Origin: JAKZVK01 sp965248255
Lineage (GTDB): Bacteria > Acidobacteriota > Terriglobia > Bryobacterales > UBA6623
DNA length: 64,000 nt
Reading direction: 5' to 3'
Assembly (NCBI GenBank): GCA_965248255.1
Contig: CBDFIW010000004.1
Coordinates: 868,001-932,000, forward strand
Under the pieces are notes generated by a model that worked only from the letters and a program-made list of their open reading frames with translations, had not been told where the DNA came from and searched no databases. The position numbers were made by a program, and so were the translations under genes. Of the stretch, positions 55,429 through 64,000 are shown one piece after another; position 1 is the stretch's first letter, and each line of letters starts with the position of its first letter.

Positions 55429-56854
55429 TACGTCCCGAGGACATAGGTAACAGATCTACGCGAGCACATGGGTAACAGATTGTTCCAGAATCCAGAACAG
55501 AAGGAGGTGATTCTGTTTTGGCTTGGAAGGAGACTCATGTGCACGACGAACGAGTGAATTTCGTGAGGGAAGTCGAAGCCGGCGACGAATCGATCGCCGC
55601 TCTCTGCCGCGTCTACGGCGTCAGCCGCAAGACCGGCTACAAGTGGTGGGCGCGCTAGGAACAAGAGGGGGTGGCCGGGCTGGCCGACCGCTCGCGCGCG
55701 CCGCGCAGCCATCCTAACGCCGTCGGCGCCGACGACGAGGCCGCCATCCTGGCGTTGCGGGCGCAACGGTCTAGCTGGGGCGAACGCAAGCTGCATGCCT
55801 TTCTCGAGCGCGAGCGCCCCGAGCAGGCTTGGCCGTCGCCATCCACTATCGGCGCCATCCTCAAACGCCACGGCCTCACCTACGCTCGGCGGCGACGCCG
55901 CCACGCCACCCCCAGCTCGACGCTGAGCGACGCCACGGCGCCCAGCCAGGTTTGGGCCATCGACTTCAAAGGACATTTCCGCACCGGCGACGGGTGGCGC
56001 TGCGATCCGCTGACGATCTCGGATACGGCGAGCCGCTATCTGCTGCGCTGTCAGGCGGTCGAGAGGCCCAACTACGCGCACGTGCAGCCGCTGTTGGAAG
56101 CGACCTTCCGCGAGTACGGGTTGCCGCGGGCGTTGCGCTCCGACAACGGGCCGCCGTTTGCGTCGGTTGCTCTGGGCGGGCTGAGCCGGCTGAGCGTGTG
56201 GTTCCTGCGACTGGGCGTGGTGCCGGAACGCATCGAGCCGGGCCACCCGGAGCAGAACGGGCGGCACGAGCGCATGCACCGCACGCTGAAGAAGGAGACG
56301 GCGAGTCCGCCGCGCGCGACGGCGCGGGGACAGCAACGGGCCTTCCACAGCTTCCAACGCGACTACAACGAGCAGCGGCCGCACGAGGCGCTGGGGATGG
56401 CGACGCCGGCGAGCGCGTACGTGCCCTCGCCGCGAGAGTATCCGGCGCGGCTGCCCGAGATGGAGTATCCGAGTCGATACCAGCTGCGGCAGGTGGCCGA
56501 ACGCGGCGATATCCACTGGCGCAATCGGGTTGTGTTTCTCAGTGAGGTGCTGGCGGGAGAGACCGTGGGCTTGGAGGAGGACGAGCAGGGCTGGCGGATC
56601 TGGTTGGGTGCGCTGCTGTTGACGCCTCTGGAGCGGGAGCACCTGCAGCGAGCGAGGCGGACGGGGAAGAGCACCCGGCCACGGGTGCCGGCCGAGTGTT
56701 TGGGACGCGACTCCGGTCGCCCTACGGGCTCCCTGCGTCACGCCCCAAACACAGCTTCGAGGGAGGCAGCTGAGAAAGGGCCTTGCCCTGGAGAAACATA
56801 GAAAAGTGTTACCCATGTACCCGGGTTATTCTGTTACCCATGTACCCGGACGTA
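55429..56854 (+). mobile_element. IS481-family element inserted between two hairpin repeat arms
   Basis: Both ends carry CATGGGTAACA-type repeats in inverted orientation, two per end and about 30 bases apart, inside a TACGTCC...GGACGTA pair. The exact ends are uncertain by a few bases and no clear target duplication was found. It contains one transposase gene with an in-frame TAG. The flanks (55330-55428 and 56855-56922) are the two arms of the hairpin repeat, so the element sits in or has replaced the repeat's spacer. Confidence 0.75.
55518..56801 (+). pseudogene. IS481 transposase with internal TAG stop
   Basis: The frame starts TTG 55518 (MAWKETHVHDERVNFVREVE), shortly after AGGAGG, and matches IS481 openings. 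It reads through the helix-turn-helix (AALCRVYGVSRKTGYKWWAR), then TAG at 55656-55658, then continues EQEGVAGLADRSRAPRSHPN to 56801. The DDE/rve core is complete: WAIDFKGHFRTGDG (Asp), LRSDNGPPFAS (Asp) and HPEQNGRHERMHRTLKKE (Glu). The stop replaces what is normally an aromatic or Gln residue after KWxAR. This copy is therefore probably inactive unless the TAG is read through or is an error. A long antisense frame over it is a shadow. Confidence 0.85.
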
Positions 56855-56922
56855 CATTCCAACGTCCGCTTCGCGGACTAGGCTCCTCGGTTATCCGCAA
56901 CCTTACGTACGGATTCCGGTCC
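56855..56922. repeat. Hairpin repeat arm beside IS481, right part
   Basis: Matches the reverse arm at 32930-32997: CATTCCAACGTCC, the hairpin GTCCGC-TTC-GCGGAC (the same hairpin on the other strand), TAGGCTCCTCGG, and the ending TTACGTACGGATT. It leads directly into the nested repeat at 56925. Confidence 0.7.
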
Positions 56923-56924
56923 CT

Positions 56925-57085
56925 CCCTGACCCGGACGAGCCGGAACCGAGTAGGGTCTTCCTGACGGACCGGACAGAGCTGCGACCTTGAGGGAGCGCG
57001 CGGGTTCACACCCGCGCCTCTGTCCGGAGCGCTGACAACTTTCTGCCACGCTTGGCAGGGATCTCACTCCATAGGTGCTTACGTT
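56925..57085 (-). repeat. Structured intergenic repeat, copy 2 (nested hairpins)
   Basis: Inverted copy of 6742-6906. The outer stem is CCGGACAGAG (56970-56979) with CTCTGTCCGG (57018-57027). The inner hairpin is GCGCGGGT (56998-57005) with ACCCGCGC (57010-57017) and loop TCAC, which is GTGA on the minus strand. Both stems are kept while the loop and spacer bases differ from copy 1. Confidence 0.7.
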
Positions 57086-57747
57086 CACGGATCGGTTTGA
57101 GCGGACGGGTGGAATTGAAGAGACACCTGTCCTGCACGGCGGGGAGTTGTTCGAACGATTGCCCCGGAGGCTCCGTCTCATTGAGCGGAGCCTCCCGGGC
57201 CGCCACCCCATTTTTATTGGCGTGGCGTAGTGTCAAGGAGGATCCAAAGTGTTTCCGGGACGGCTGCGAGAGAAGTCCTCGGCTTGGCCTATTCGCCCCC
57301 TTGCCAGGGGGCTTTCGGTTTGTCGCCCAGGCTTGCCAAAGGCAGCCGTCTACACTCGCGATCCTACAAATCCTTACTTGCCGGAACCGATTCCGGGGCG
57401 TGGCGGCCCTCTCTCACTGACTTTGGGCCGTCTAGCTCCGGTCCGGTTTGGGAACGGAGCCGCCGATACACCAGTGCGTTAGCTCGAGGCCTCGAGAACG
57501 TCAACGCGTGAGGGCGGGCAACCGTGTCACGTACCCTCAGTCGCAGGGTAACACGAGCATGCAAGGGTACCGAGGGCCGGGGACGCTAAGTCGTTTGATT
57601 GCAGTCGGTAAGAAATTTTGAATTCTTGTGACTGTGTCAGCAACCAAAGGCTTACTGAACCACGGTCCGACTATGAGGCACTACAAGATCCGCGGGCACG
57701 TCGCGTACCGAACGACAAAGGGTGCTAGAGTCACCTCGGAGGAAGCC
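57086..57747. other. Non-coding stretch before the broken CocE gene
   Basis: About 660 bases without a convincing gene. It contains several palindromes: AGGCTCCG...CGGAGCCT (about 57168-57192), CCCCCTTGCCAGGGGG (about 57298-57313) and others, and its first part is the edge of the nested repeat. The end carries the ribosome-binding site GGAGG at 57740-57744 for the next gene. Confidence 0.35.
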
Positions 57748-59302
57748 ATGGACTTGGAAACGTCCCGACTGAGAGCGAGAGGGATTGCCTTGATTGCTGG
57801 GTTCGTCCCCAGTAGTGTTTGCCGCGTTGCTGCAGCCTGCCCCAGCAGGCGAAGTGAAGTTCCCCGCTGAGCCGCCGCCGAGCAACGATATCCGAATTGA
57901 AAACCGCGTGGCCGTCCCCATGCGGGACGGGGTCATTCTTTACGCCGACGTCTTCCGGCCGGTTGAAGAGGGCAAGCACCCGGTCTTGGTCCAACGGACC
58001 CCGTACAGCTCCGAGCGGTACCCGACCTCCTATCGCGAAGGGGTCTACTTCGCGCGCCGCGGTTACGTGTTCATCATGCAGGACGTACGCGGCCGCCACG
58101 AATCGGGAGGCAAATGGGAGCCCTTCCGCGATGACATCGAGGACGGCTATGACACCGTCGAGTGGGCGGCCAAGCAGTCGTGGTCGAACGGCAAGGTCGG
58201 GATGCAAGGCTCCTCCTATAAGGGCCATGTCCAGTGGCGCGCCGCCATGGCCTCCCCGCCCTCGTTGGTGACGATCGGTCCTCTCGTCGCTTCCACTAGT
58301 CTGTGCCACGACTGGATTACGCTCAACGGCGGGTGGCGGCTTTCTTTCAATTTCGGCTGGGGGGCCGTACGGCAGGAATCCCGCATCATGCAGAACGTCG
58401 AGCCTCACACGATGGAGGACGGCCCGGAGGGGATCAGCTACGACAAGGTCCTGTGGCATTTCCCGCTGAACAGCATGCAGCAGCTTGCGGGCCGCAATGC
58501 ACAGTTTTACAAGGACTGGATCGCCCACCCCGACTACGGCGACTACTGGAAGAAGGTCAATGCCGAAGAAGTGTTCGAGAGGATCGGCGTTCCGGTTCAT
58601 ACGGTGGGCGGCTGGTTCGACATCTTCAGCCAGGGAACCCTACGGGGCTATTCGGGAATGAGTCGCCAGGGCAAGACGGCGATGGCCCGTGAAAAGAGCC
58701 ACTTGACGATCGGACCTTGGGGCCATGGCCCCTCCCAGGTCACCGGCGATCTAGATTTCGGCGAACACGCTGACGTGGATCGGGACGCGCTCATCCTGCG
58801 TTGGTATGACCACTGGCTCAAGGGAGTCGACAACGGCGTCGGCGACGAGCCGCCGGTCACCCTTTACGTCATGGGGAAGAACGTCTGGCGGCACGAAAAC
58901 GAATACCCGCTGGCTCGCACCCAGTACAAGGAGCTTTACCTGCATAGCGGGGGAAGCGCCAATAGCTACCGCGGTGACGGCCGGCTTTCATGGGACAAAC
59001 CGGGCTCCTCTTCGCAACCGGACAAATACGCCTACGATCCGGACATGCCGGTCCCGAGTGTGGGCGGGAACAACTGCTGTGGAACGCCCACCCCTTCAGG
59101 CCCGCGCGACCAGAAAGAGGTGGAGAGCCGCCACGACGTCCTGGTCTGTACCTCCGACTTCTTGGAGGAAGAGGTGGGGGTGACGGGACCCGTCAAGGTC
59201 GTGCTGTACGCCTCGTCCGATGCGGTGGACACCGACTTCGTCGCCAAACTCGTGGACGTCTATCCCGACGGCAAGGCCTATAACATGGCAGAGGGTATCC
59301 TA

Positions 59303-60396
59303 TTGAAGCCCGCAAATTATTATGACACTTTTTGACAGTGTGGAGCATCTATATATGTATGGGCAACCCCAAAGGTGTGAAGCGGGATTTCAAGGCGCTG
59401 GAGAAGCGCCGTTTCGAAGCGATGCGGCTGCTCCACCAAGGCCACAATCAGTCCGAGACGGCGAGACGGCTGAACGTCGCTCGCCAAACCGTCAGTGAGT
59501 GGCGGCGGCAATACCGCGAGCAGGGTGCGGCCGGACTCCGCCAGGCCGGGCGCGCCGGACGCAAGCCGCTCCTCGATGCCGCACAACGCGAACGCCTGAC
59601 GTCGCTGCTGCTGGAAGGCCCGGAAGCCCACGGCTTCCCAACGCCCCTGTGGAGCTGTCCGCGGGTGGCTCGGCTGACCGGAGACGAGTTCGGGGTCGCA
59701 TACCACGCAGGCCACGCCTGGAAGATCCTGCGAGCGCTCGACTGGAGCCCGCAACGCCCGGCCGGAAAGGCGCGCGAGCGCAACGAAGAGCGGATCCGCA
59801 CCTGGAAGCGCAAGACCTGGAAGCGCATTAAAAAAAAGCCCAAAACGAAGGCCGTACGCTCGTCTTCATCGACGAAAGCGGATTGAGTCAGAAGCCGCAT
59901 CGCTGCCGCACCTGGGCGCCACGTGGCCAAACACCGGTGCTGCAGTTTAACTTCAACTGGGAGAAGCTTTCCGTCTCGGCGGGGCTGACGCTGCGTAACT
60001 TCTACTTCCGGCTCTATCCCGGTGCGATCGGCAAAGAGCAAGTGACCGACTTTCTCAAGGCGTTGGTACGTCATATCGATCGCCCGCTGCTGATCGTCTG
60101 GGATCGGCTGCCGGCGCACCGTAGCCGCCTGGTGCAAGAGTTCATCGAACTCTCCGAAGGCCACATCGCAACCGAGTACTTGCCACCCTATGCGCCGGAG
60201 TTGAATCCGGTGGAATACATCTGGGCTTACTGGAAGCAGCACGAGTTGCCGAACGTCTGTCCGAAAGACTACGGCGAGCTGAACGAGCGGGCCCGCAAGG
60301 CACTCCGCCGCATGTACCGCAAACCGCGTTTGATCACGGCCTTCTGGAAACAGTCTTCTCTTTGTTTTGACTGACTCTATATTATGCGGGAGTCAA
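59303..60396 (+). mobile_element. IS630-family element, copy D (1094 bp), inside the CocE gene
   Basis: TA duplications at 59301-59302 and 60397-60398; target CCTAAGG, identical to that of copy A. The left end reads TTGAAGCCCGCA, one base different from the other copies. Same orientation as the host gene. Confidence 0.93.
59359..60374 (+). CDS. IS630 transposase, two frames (copy D)
   Basis: Frames 59359-59886 and 59883-60374 with the A8 tract between. The protein sequence equals copy C as far as can be compared (FPTPLWS, LPNVCPK). The catalytic residues are intact, with the first Asp only available through the -1 shift. Confidence 0.88.
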
Positions 60397-60733
60397 TAAG
60401 GGCCCGCTATTGGCAGGGGCTCGACAAGCCGGAGCTGCTCGAACCCGGCAAGGTCTACAAGCTCGAGATTGACATGGTAGGCACCAGTGTCGCGTTTCAG
60501 CCGGGACATCACATTCGAGTCGATATCACGAGCAGCCACTTTCCGCAGTTCGACCGCAACCCGAACACCGGCGAGCCGTTCGGGACAGGTGCTCAGGTGA
60601 AGATAGCGCATCAGACGGTCTACCATTCCGGTAGCCGCTCTTCGCACATCTTGCTCCCGGTCATCCCGTGAGGGGCCGGCGACCGCTGAGCAGGCAATAA
60701 GCGCCACTCCGTGAGTCTAGGGAGGACACTCTC

Positions 60734-62032
60734 ATGAAAGCCCACTTCGCGCTGGTCCTGGTATTCGCGCTGAACACAATCGGGTGCGGTCCGCCGTCGG
60801 ACGAAGCCGAGCCGCCGCCCACAGCAGAGCTGACTGCGGCCTCACTCCATGAACAAGCGATCGTCATCGATGGGCACGTCCACATCATGACCCCCGTGTT
60901 TCACCAAGGGATCGACCCCTGGGAGGTCCAGGAAACAGAGCTGTTTGACTACGCGCGGGCCAGGCAAGGAGGTCTCGACGTGGTAATCCACACCGTCTAC
61001 ATCGAGGACCCCTATGCGAACTACAACTACACCGTCAAGCAAGCCTTCCGTCTGATCGCACTTTTCTACCAGATCGTCGAAGCCAACAAAGACAAGATGG
61101 AGTTGGTACTCACTTCCTCGGATGTCCGGCGCATTACCGCGGACGGCAAGATGGCCGCGATTCTGGCTCTCGAGGGAGGCATGGACCCTGAAGGGGATCT
61201 GGACGTGCTGCGGTCGTTTCATCGTTTGGGCGTGCGCATGATGCAGTTCACGACTCACAACACGAGTAACGCACTGACCAACGTATGGGTTGGCGAGAAG
61301 AAGTGGGGCGGCATTACAGATCGTGGCCGGGAAGTGATTCGAGAGATGAACCGACTGGGCATGATGATTGACATCTCCCACGCTAGCGAAGAGGCCCAAT
61401 TCCAGATCATCGAGGCCAGCCAGGCGCCGGTGGTCGATACCCATACGGCGCTGGGACGTTTTTCGGGGCGCACACGGACGATGTCCGACGAGCTGCTCAA
61501 GGCCTTGGCGGCCAAGGGAGGGCTGATGTCCATGCATCACTCCGGCAGCGCGCTGAGTGCGGCTTTCACGGAGTGGGAACATGCCCAGGGCCGTCCTCGT
61601 GCCGAGCGGAGGCGTCACCTGATTGAGGGAATGAAGCTGTTCCGCGAGCCGATCGGTTACGGTGACTACATTACGAAGCTGGATGCCGAGCTTCATGATC
61701 GGTGGACGCGTGAGCGCAGTAACCGCGGCGGTAACGGCTATGGACGGCCGTGGAGAGAGCGTCAACAGGAACTCGTCGATGCGGGAGCACCTTTGCCAAG
61801 CGTCGAGGACTGGGTCGAGCAGCTTGAGCATGTCCTCAGTCTTGTGGGGGACGATAACGTTGGCATCGGCCTCGATCTGATGAGCGGAGGTGGTGGTCTA
61901 CGGGGTTTCGATGCCACCAGCTACGGGCGCTTTACGGAGGGCATGTTCGGCAAGGGGCTGGAACCAAAGACCATTCGCAAGGTTCTGGGTGAGAACTGGC
62001 TCCGAGTGTTGGATGCCGCCAAGGTTCCCTAG
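60734..62032 (+). CDS. Lipoprotein membrane dipeptidase (M19 family)
   Basis: 432 residues from ATG 60734, preceded by GGGAGGA. The lipoprotein signal ends NTIGC. M19 (renal dipeptidase-like) metallopeptidase motifs: VIDGHVHIMTPV (first metal His pair), AILALEGGMDP (bridging Glu), MMIDISHASEEAQF and VVDTHTALGRF (later His ligands), and DDNVGIGLDLMSGGGGLRGF near the end. Such enzymes split dipeptides, including D-amino-acid dipeptides, outside the cytoplasmic membrane. The usual VGIGxDFDG motif reads GLDLMSGG, a deviation that could change specificity. It follows the broken CocE gene by about 60 bases and precedes the aldo/keto reductase. Confidence 0.88.
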   Translation: MKAHFALVLVFALNTIGCGPPSDEAEPPPTAELTAASLHEQAIVIDGHVHIMTPVFHQGIDPWEVQETELFDYARARQGGLDVVIHTVYIEDPYANYNYTVKQAFRLIALFYQIVEANKDKMELVLTSSDVRRITADGKMAAILALEGGMDPEGDLDVLRSFHRLGVRMMQFTTHNTSNALTNVWVGEKKWGGITDRGREVIREMNRLGMMIDISHASEEAQFQIIEASQAPVVDTHTALGRFSGRTRTMSDELLKALAAKGGLMSMHHSGSALSAAFTEWEHAQGRPRAERRRHLIEGMKLFREPIGYGDYITKLDAELHDRWTRERSNRGGNGYGRPWRERQQELVDAGAPLPSVEDWVEQLEHVLSLVGDDNVGIGLDLMSGGGGLRGFDATSYGRFTEGMFGKGLEPKTIRKVLGENWLRVLDAAKVP

Positions 62033-62221
62033 ACCCACTCTCCACCTATCCGGCCTGGGACACTCCTGACGTTGCTTGATCCTTCCCGGGCATAAGGTCA
62101 ACCCGAGCCATCACCTCCTCGTCCCGGGTTGCCGGTCGGCGGGGTTGGTCCCGCCTTCGGGCCACATCTTTACTAGAGGGCTATTTGTGTGAGATCGTGA
62201 GGACCAAGGAGGTTCGCAGTC

Positions 62222-63202
62222 ATGGCAAGGAATCCGATCTCTCGCCGCGGTTTCATCGGTGGCGCCATTGCCTCAACGGTTGCCGCCCGGGCAGCCGATC
62301 CTCGGATGGCGAAGGGTTTGCCCACTCGAGTCCTCGGCCGCACAGGCCAGCGCCTGCCCATGCTCGCTCTGGGTTGTGGCAGTCGCCTCATCATGTACGA
62401 GGAGGAGGACCGTGGCGTTGAGGTTATCGATATGGCCCTCAGGTCTGGCATCACGTACCTCGACACCGCGCAGTCCTACGGTAACGGGAGGAGCGAGAGC
62501 TGGATCGGCAAGGCAATCAAGGGCCGTCGAAAAGGGCTGTTCTTGGCAACAAAGACGCAGGCCCGCACGGCGGATGAGGTCTTGCGGCGTGCCGAGGAGA
62601 GCTTGAAGCGATTGGGTGTCGATCACGTGGACCTGCTTCACCTGCATAGCCTCAAGGGCCCCGACGACTTGGAGATGGTACAGAAGAACGGAGCCATGGA
62701 AGCGCTCTATAAGCTGCGGGAGCAGGGCCTGGCGCGCTACATCGGGATTACTTCCCATACCGATCCCGAGGCGCTGGCGGAAGCTCTCAGGCGCTATGAC
62801 GTTGATTGCACACAGATGGCGCTCAATGCGGCGTTGCAGGGGATGCGGAGCGGCCCTGGCAAGATGGTCGTCAATCCCGTCCGGTCGACGAGCTTCGAGA
62901 AGGTCGCGCTCCCGGTCGCGAATAAGAAGAACCTCGGGGTGATCGCGATGAAAGTGTTCGCGCAGGATGACATCATCAGCGAAGACTCCCCGCCGTCAAA
63001 ACTGCTGCGCTACGCCCTGTCCTTGCCGGTCTCCATCGTTACGATGGGAGTTCCGAAGCACGAGTACCTGCGGGCGAACCTTGCTGCCGCACGCAGCTTC
63101 ACCCCCATGCCGCCCAAGGAGATGAAGGAGTTCTCTCGCCGCATGGCGGCAAGGTACAAGATCGCCCTGGACCGACGGTTTGCGGATCACCTGGACGTAT
63201 GA
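62222..63202 (+). CDS. Tat-exported aldo/keto reductase
   Basis: 326 residues; AGGAGG lies nine bases before ATG 62222. The N-terminus (MARNPISRRGFIGGAIASTV) is a Tat signal. The AKR tetrad is complete: Asp81 and Tyr86 in YLDTAQSYGNGRSE, Lys111 in FLATKT, His142 in DLLHLHSL. The NADPH-binding end is partly recognisable (VSIVTMGVPKHEYLRANLAA). AKRs reduce aldehydes and ketones with NAD(P)H. A Tat-exported AKR raises the question of cofactor supply outside the cytoplasm, though such proteins are frequent in acidobacterial-type genomes. It ends shortly before the CTAG-targeted IS630 copy. Confidence 0.88.
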   Translation: MARNPISRRGFIGGAIASTVAARAADPRMAKGLPTRVLGRTGQRLPMLALGCGSRLIMYEEEDRGVEVIDMALRSGITYLDTAQSYGNGRSESWIGKAIKGRRKGLFLATKTQARTADEVLRRAEESLKRLGVDHVDLLHLHSLKGPDDLEMVQKNGAMEALYKLREQGLARYIGITSHTDPEALAEALRRYDVDCTQMALNAALQGMRSGPGKMVVNPVRSTSFEKVALPVANKKNLGVIAMKVFAQDDIISEDSPPSKLLRYALSLPVSIVTMGVPKHEYLRANLAAARSFTPMPPKEMKEFSRRMAARYKIALDRRFADHLDV

Positions 63203-63223
63203 AGCGGACCTAGCTCAGGCCTA

Positions 63224-64000
63224 GTACTTACTATCATAAATAGACGCACTTGTGATAGAATAAGGGCATGGCTAAAAGAGCCACGCCCATCCTTTTGAGT
63301 CCTGCTGAGGAACGGACGCTACAGCGCTGGCGACGGGCCCACAAGACCGAACGGCGTACCGCCGAAAGGGCTCGCATCGTCCTGCTGGCGGCCCAAGGAA
63401 AGTCGAACCTGGAGATCGCGGCGCAGTTGGGAACGCGGCCGGCACGGGTGTCGAAGTGGCGCACCCGCTTTGCCCGCCAACGGCTGGCCGGCTTGGCCGA
63501 CGAAGCGCGACCCGGCAAGCCGCGGCAATACGACGCCGCGAGCGAGAAACGCATTCTCAAGAAACTCGATGAATCGCCGCCCAGCGGACAGGCCACTTGG
63601 ACCGGCCAACTCCTGGCCCAAGCGCTCGGCGAGGTGAGTGACCAACAAGTCTGGCGCGTGCTGCGCCGCCGGGGCATCTCGCTGCGGCGTCGTCGCAGCT
63701 GGTGCCTCTCGACCGATCCCGAGTTTGCCCGTAAAGCCGCCGACATCGTGGGACTTTACCTGGACCCGCCCGAGAACGCTGTCGTGCTAGCCGTCGACGA
63801 AAAGCCCCACATCCAAGCCCTCGAACGCGCTCAGGGCTGGCTGCGGCTGCCCGACGGCAAGGCCTTGACGGGCTTCAGCCACGGCTACAAACGCCATGGC
63901 ACAACGACCTTGTTCGCCGCCCTGGAGGTGGCCACCGGTCACGTCACGGCTGGTCACTACCAGCGTCGCCGGCGGCGAGAGTTTCTAGACTTCATGAACC
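63224..64000 (+). mobile_element. IS630-family element of the second type, continues beyond the window
   Basis: Starts GTACTTACTATCATAAA after TA (63222-63223) in a CTAG context, identical to the end of the element at 27196-28314, and in the opposite orientation to that copy. Only the left 777 bases are visible. Confidence 0.92.
63268..64000 (+). CDS. IS630 transposase, partial at window edge
   Basis: Starts ATG 63268 (MAKRATPILLSPAEERTLQR) and is open to the last base, 244 codons visible. It matches the 354-residue transposase at 27206-28270. The first catalytic Asp (VVLAVDEKPHIQAL) is present; the rest of the triad lies outside the window. Confidence 0.9.
   Translation, partial: MAKRATPILLSPAEERTLQRWRRAHKTERRTAERARIVLLAAQGKSNLEIAAQLGTRPARVSKWRTRFARQRLAGLADEARPGKPRQYDAASEKRILKKLDESPPSGQATWTGQLLAQALGEVSDQQVWRVLRRRGISLRRRRSWCLSTDPEFARKAADIVGLYLDPPENAVVLAVDEKPHIQALERAQGWLRLPDGKALTGFSHGYKRHGTTTLFAALEVATGHVTAGHYQRRRRREFLDFMN

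Larger units (their letters stand above)
57748..60671 (+). pseudogene. CocE/NonD family hydrolase, frameshifted in its signal peptide and cut by IS630
   Basis: A GGAGG site precedes ATG 57748, which opens MDLETSRLRARGIALIAG; the signal peptide then continues in another frame as LLGSSPVVFAALLQPAPAGE, so one base was gained near 57785-57797. The hydrolase body from TTG 57794 to 59302 rejoins 60399-60671 in frame after the IS is removed (593 residues). Catalytic residues are present before the IS: Ser in GMQGSSYKGHVQ, Asp in GGWFDIFSQ, His in GPWGHGP. The jelly-roll C-terminus (VAFQPGHHIRVDITSSHFPQ) is after it. The IS removes the last 90 residues. It is related to the intact gene at 47572, and two lesions suggest it was already dispensable. 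Confidence 0.88.

Noticed and set aside
55344..56816. 490-residue antisense frame across the IS481 element
   Set aside because: Arg/Leu/Pro-rich shadow of the GC-rich transposase gene; the opposite strand carries a clear DDE core.
57006..57236. Short minus-strand frame over the second nested repeat
   Set aside because: Its similarity to frames near 6365-6994 comes from the shared DNA repeat, not from a conserved protein.
57240..57620. Possible rRNA or tRNA fragment
   Set aside because: Several palindromes are present, but no conserved rRNA segment, T-loop or anticodon arm could be found.

Overview
The window is GC-rich bacterial chromosome carrying mostly exported proteins. Twin-arginine (Tat) or lipoprotein leaders are frequent, and there are several Planctomycete-type cytochrome proteins (PSCyt/PSD families) with DUF1501/DUF1552 partners, plus PhyH dioxygenases and CocE/NonD hydrolases. 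This gene mix is typical of Acidobacteriota (Bryobacterales-like), Planctomycetota and related environmental or sponge-associated lineages. I favour an Acidobacteriota-like organism, but this is inference from family content only; no rRNA or tRNA gene was seen.

Layout. 1-6.7 kb: end of folE, an exported sialidase-like propeller, a TauE/SafE permease, an AAA+ ATPase, an exported PIG-L-like protein with a degenerate metal site, and a Tat-exported PLP lyase. 6.7-11 kb: a hairpin-rich intergenic repeat, a frameshifted penicillin acylase, an aldolase remnant and an acetamidase. 11-16.4 kb: a coupled PSCyt/PSD plus DUF1552 pair, a frameshifted SH3-like exported protein, and OsmC. 16.5-19.4 kb: a three-gene overlapping operon for protein-bound-sulfur cysteine synthesis: CysM-like synthase, JAMM protease, and a single polypeptide fusing a CysO/MoaD-like ubiquitin fold, an E1-like adenylyltransferase and a rhodanese. 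19.6-26.2 kb: gene remnants, a 34-base poly-G tract, then methyltransferase and glycosyltransferase genes. 26.8-31 kb: one PAS-GGDEF-EAL gene cut twice by two different IS elements. 31-45.5 kb: propeller protein, D-threonine-aldolase-like enzyme, and two DUF1501 plus two PSCyt/DUF1549/DUF1553 proteins, with a decayed IS between them. 45.6-63 kb: sialidase tail remnant, peptide-binding lipoprotein, two CocE hydrolases (one broken), two PhyH enzymes (one broken), DUF2278 protein, HD protein, IS481, dipeptidase and aldo/keto reductase. An IS630 copy runs off the right edge.

The dominant theme is a recent burst of insertion. Four nearly identical 1.09-kb IS630 elements (20945-22038, 29544-30636, 50196-51289, 59303-60396) each sit inside a gene. 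Removing the element plus one TA restores the host reading frame at every site. The transposase itself seems to need a -1 frameshift at an A8 tract. Older decay (frameshifts, truncated ends) affects at least six further genes. Several intergenic regions hold repeats built from very stable mini-hairpins.

The most coherent functional system is the cysM-mec-cysO/moeZ operon. Its sulfur-carrier domain ends in Gly-Gly but is fused in frame to its own activating enzyme, so the adjacent JAMM protease is the obvious candidate to release it.
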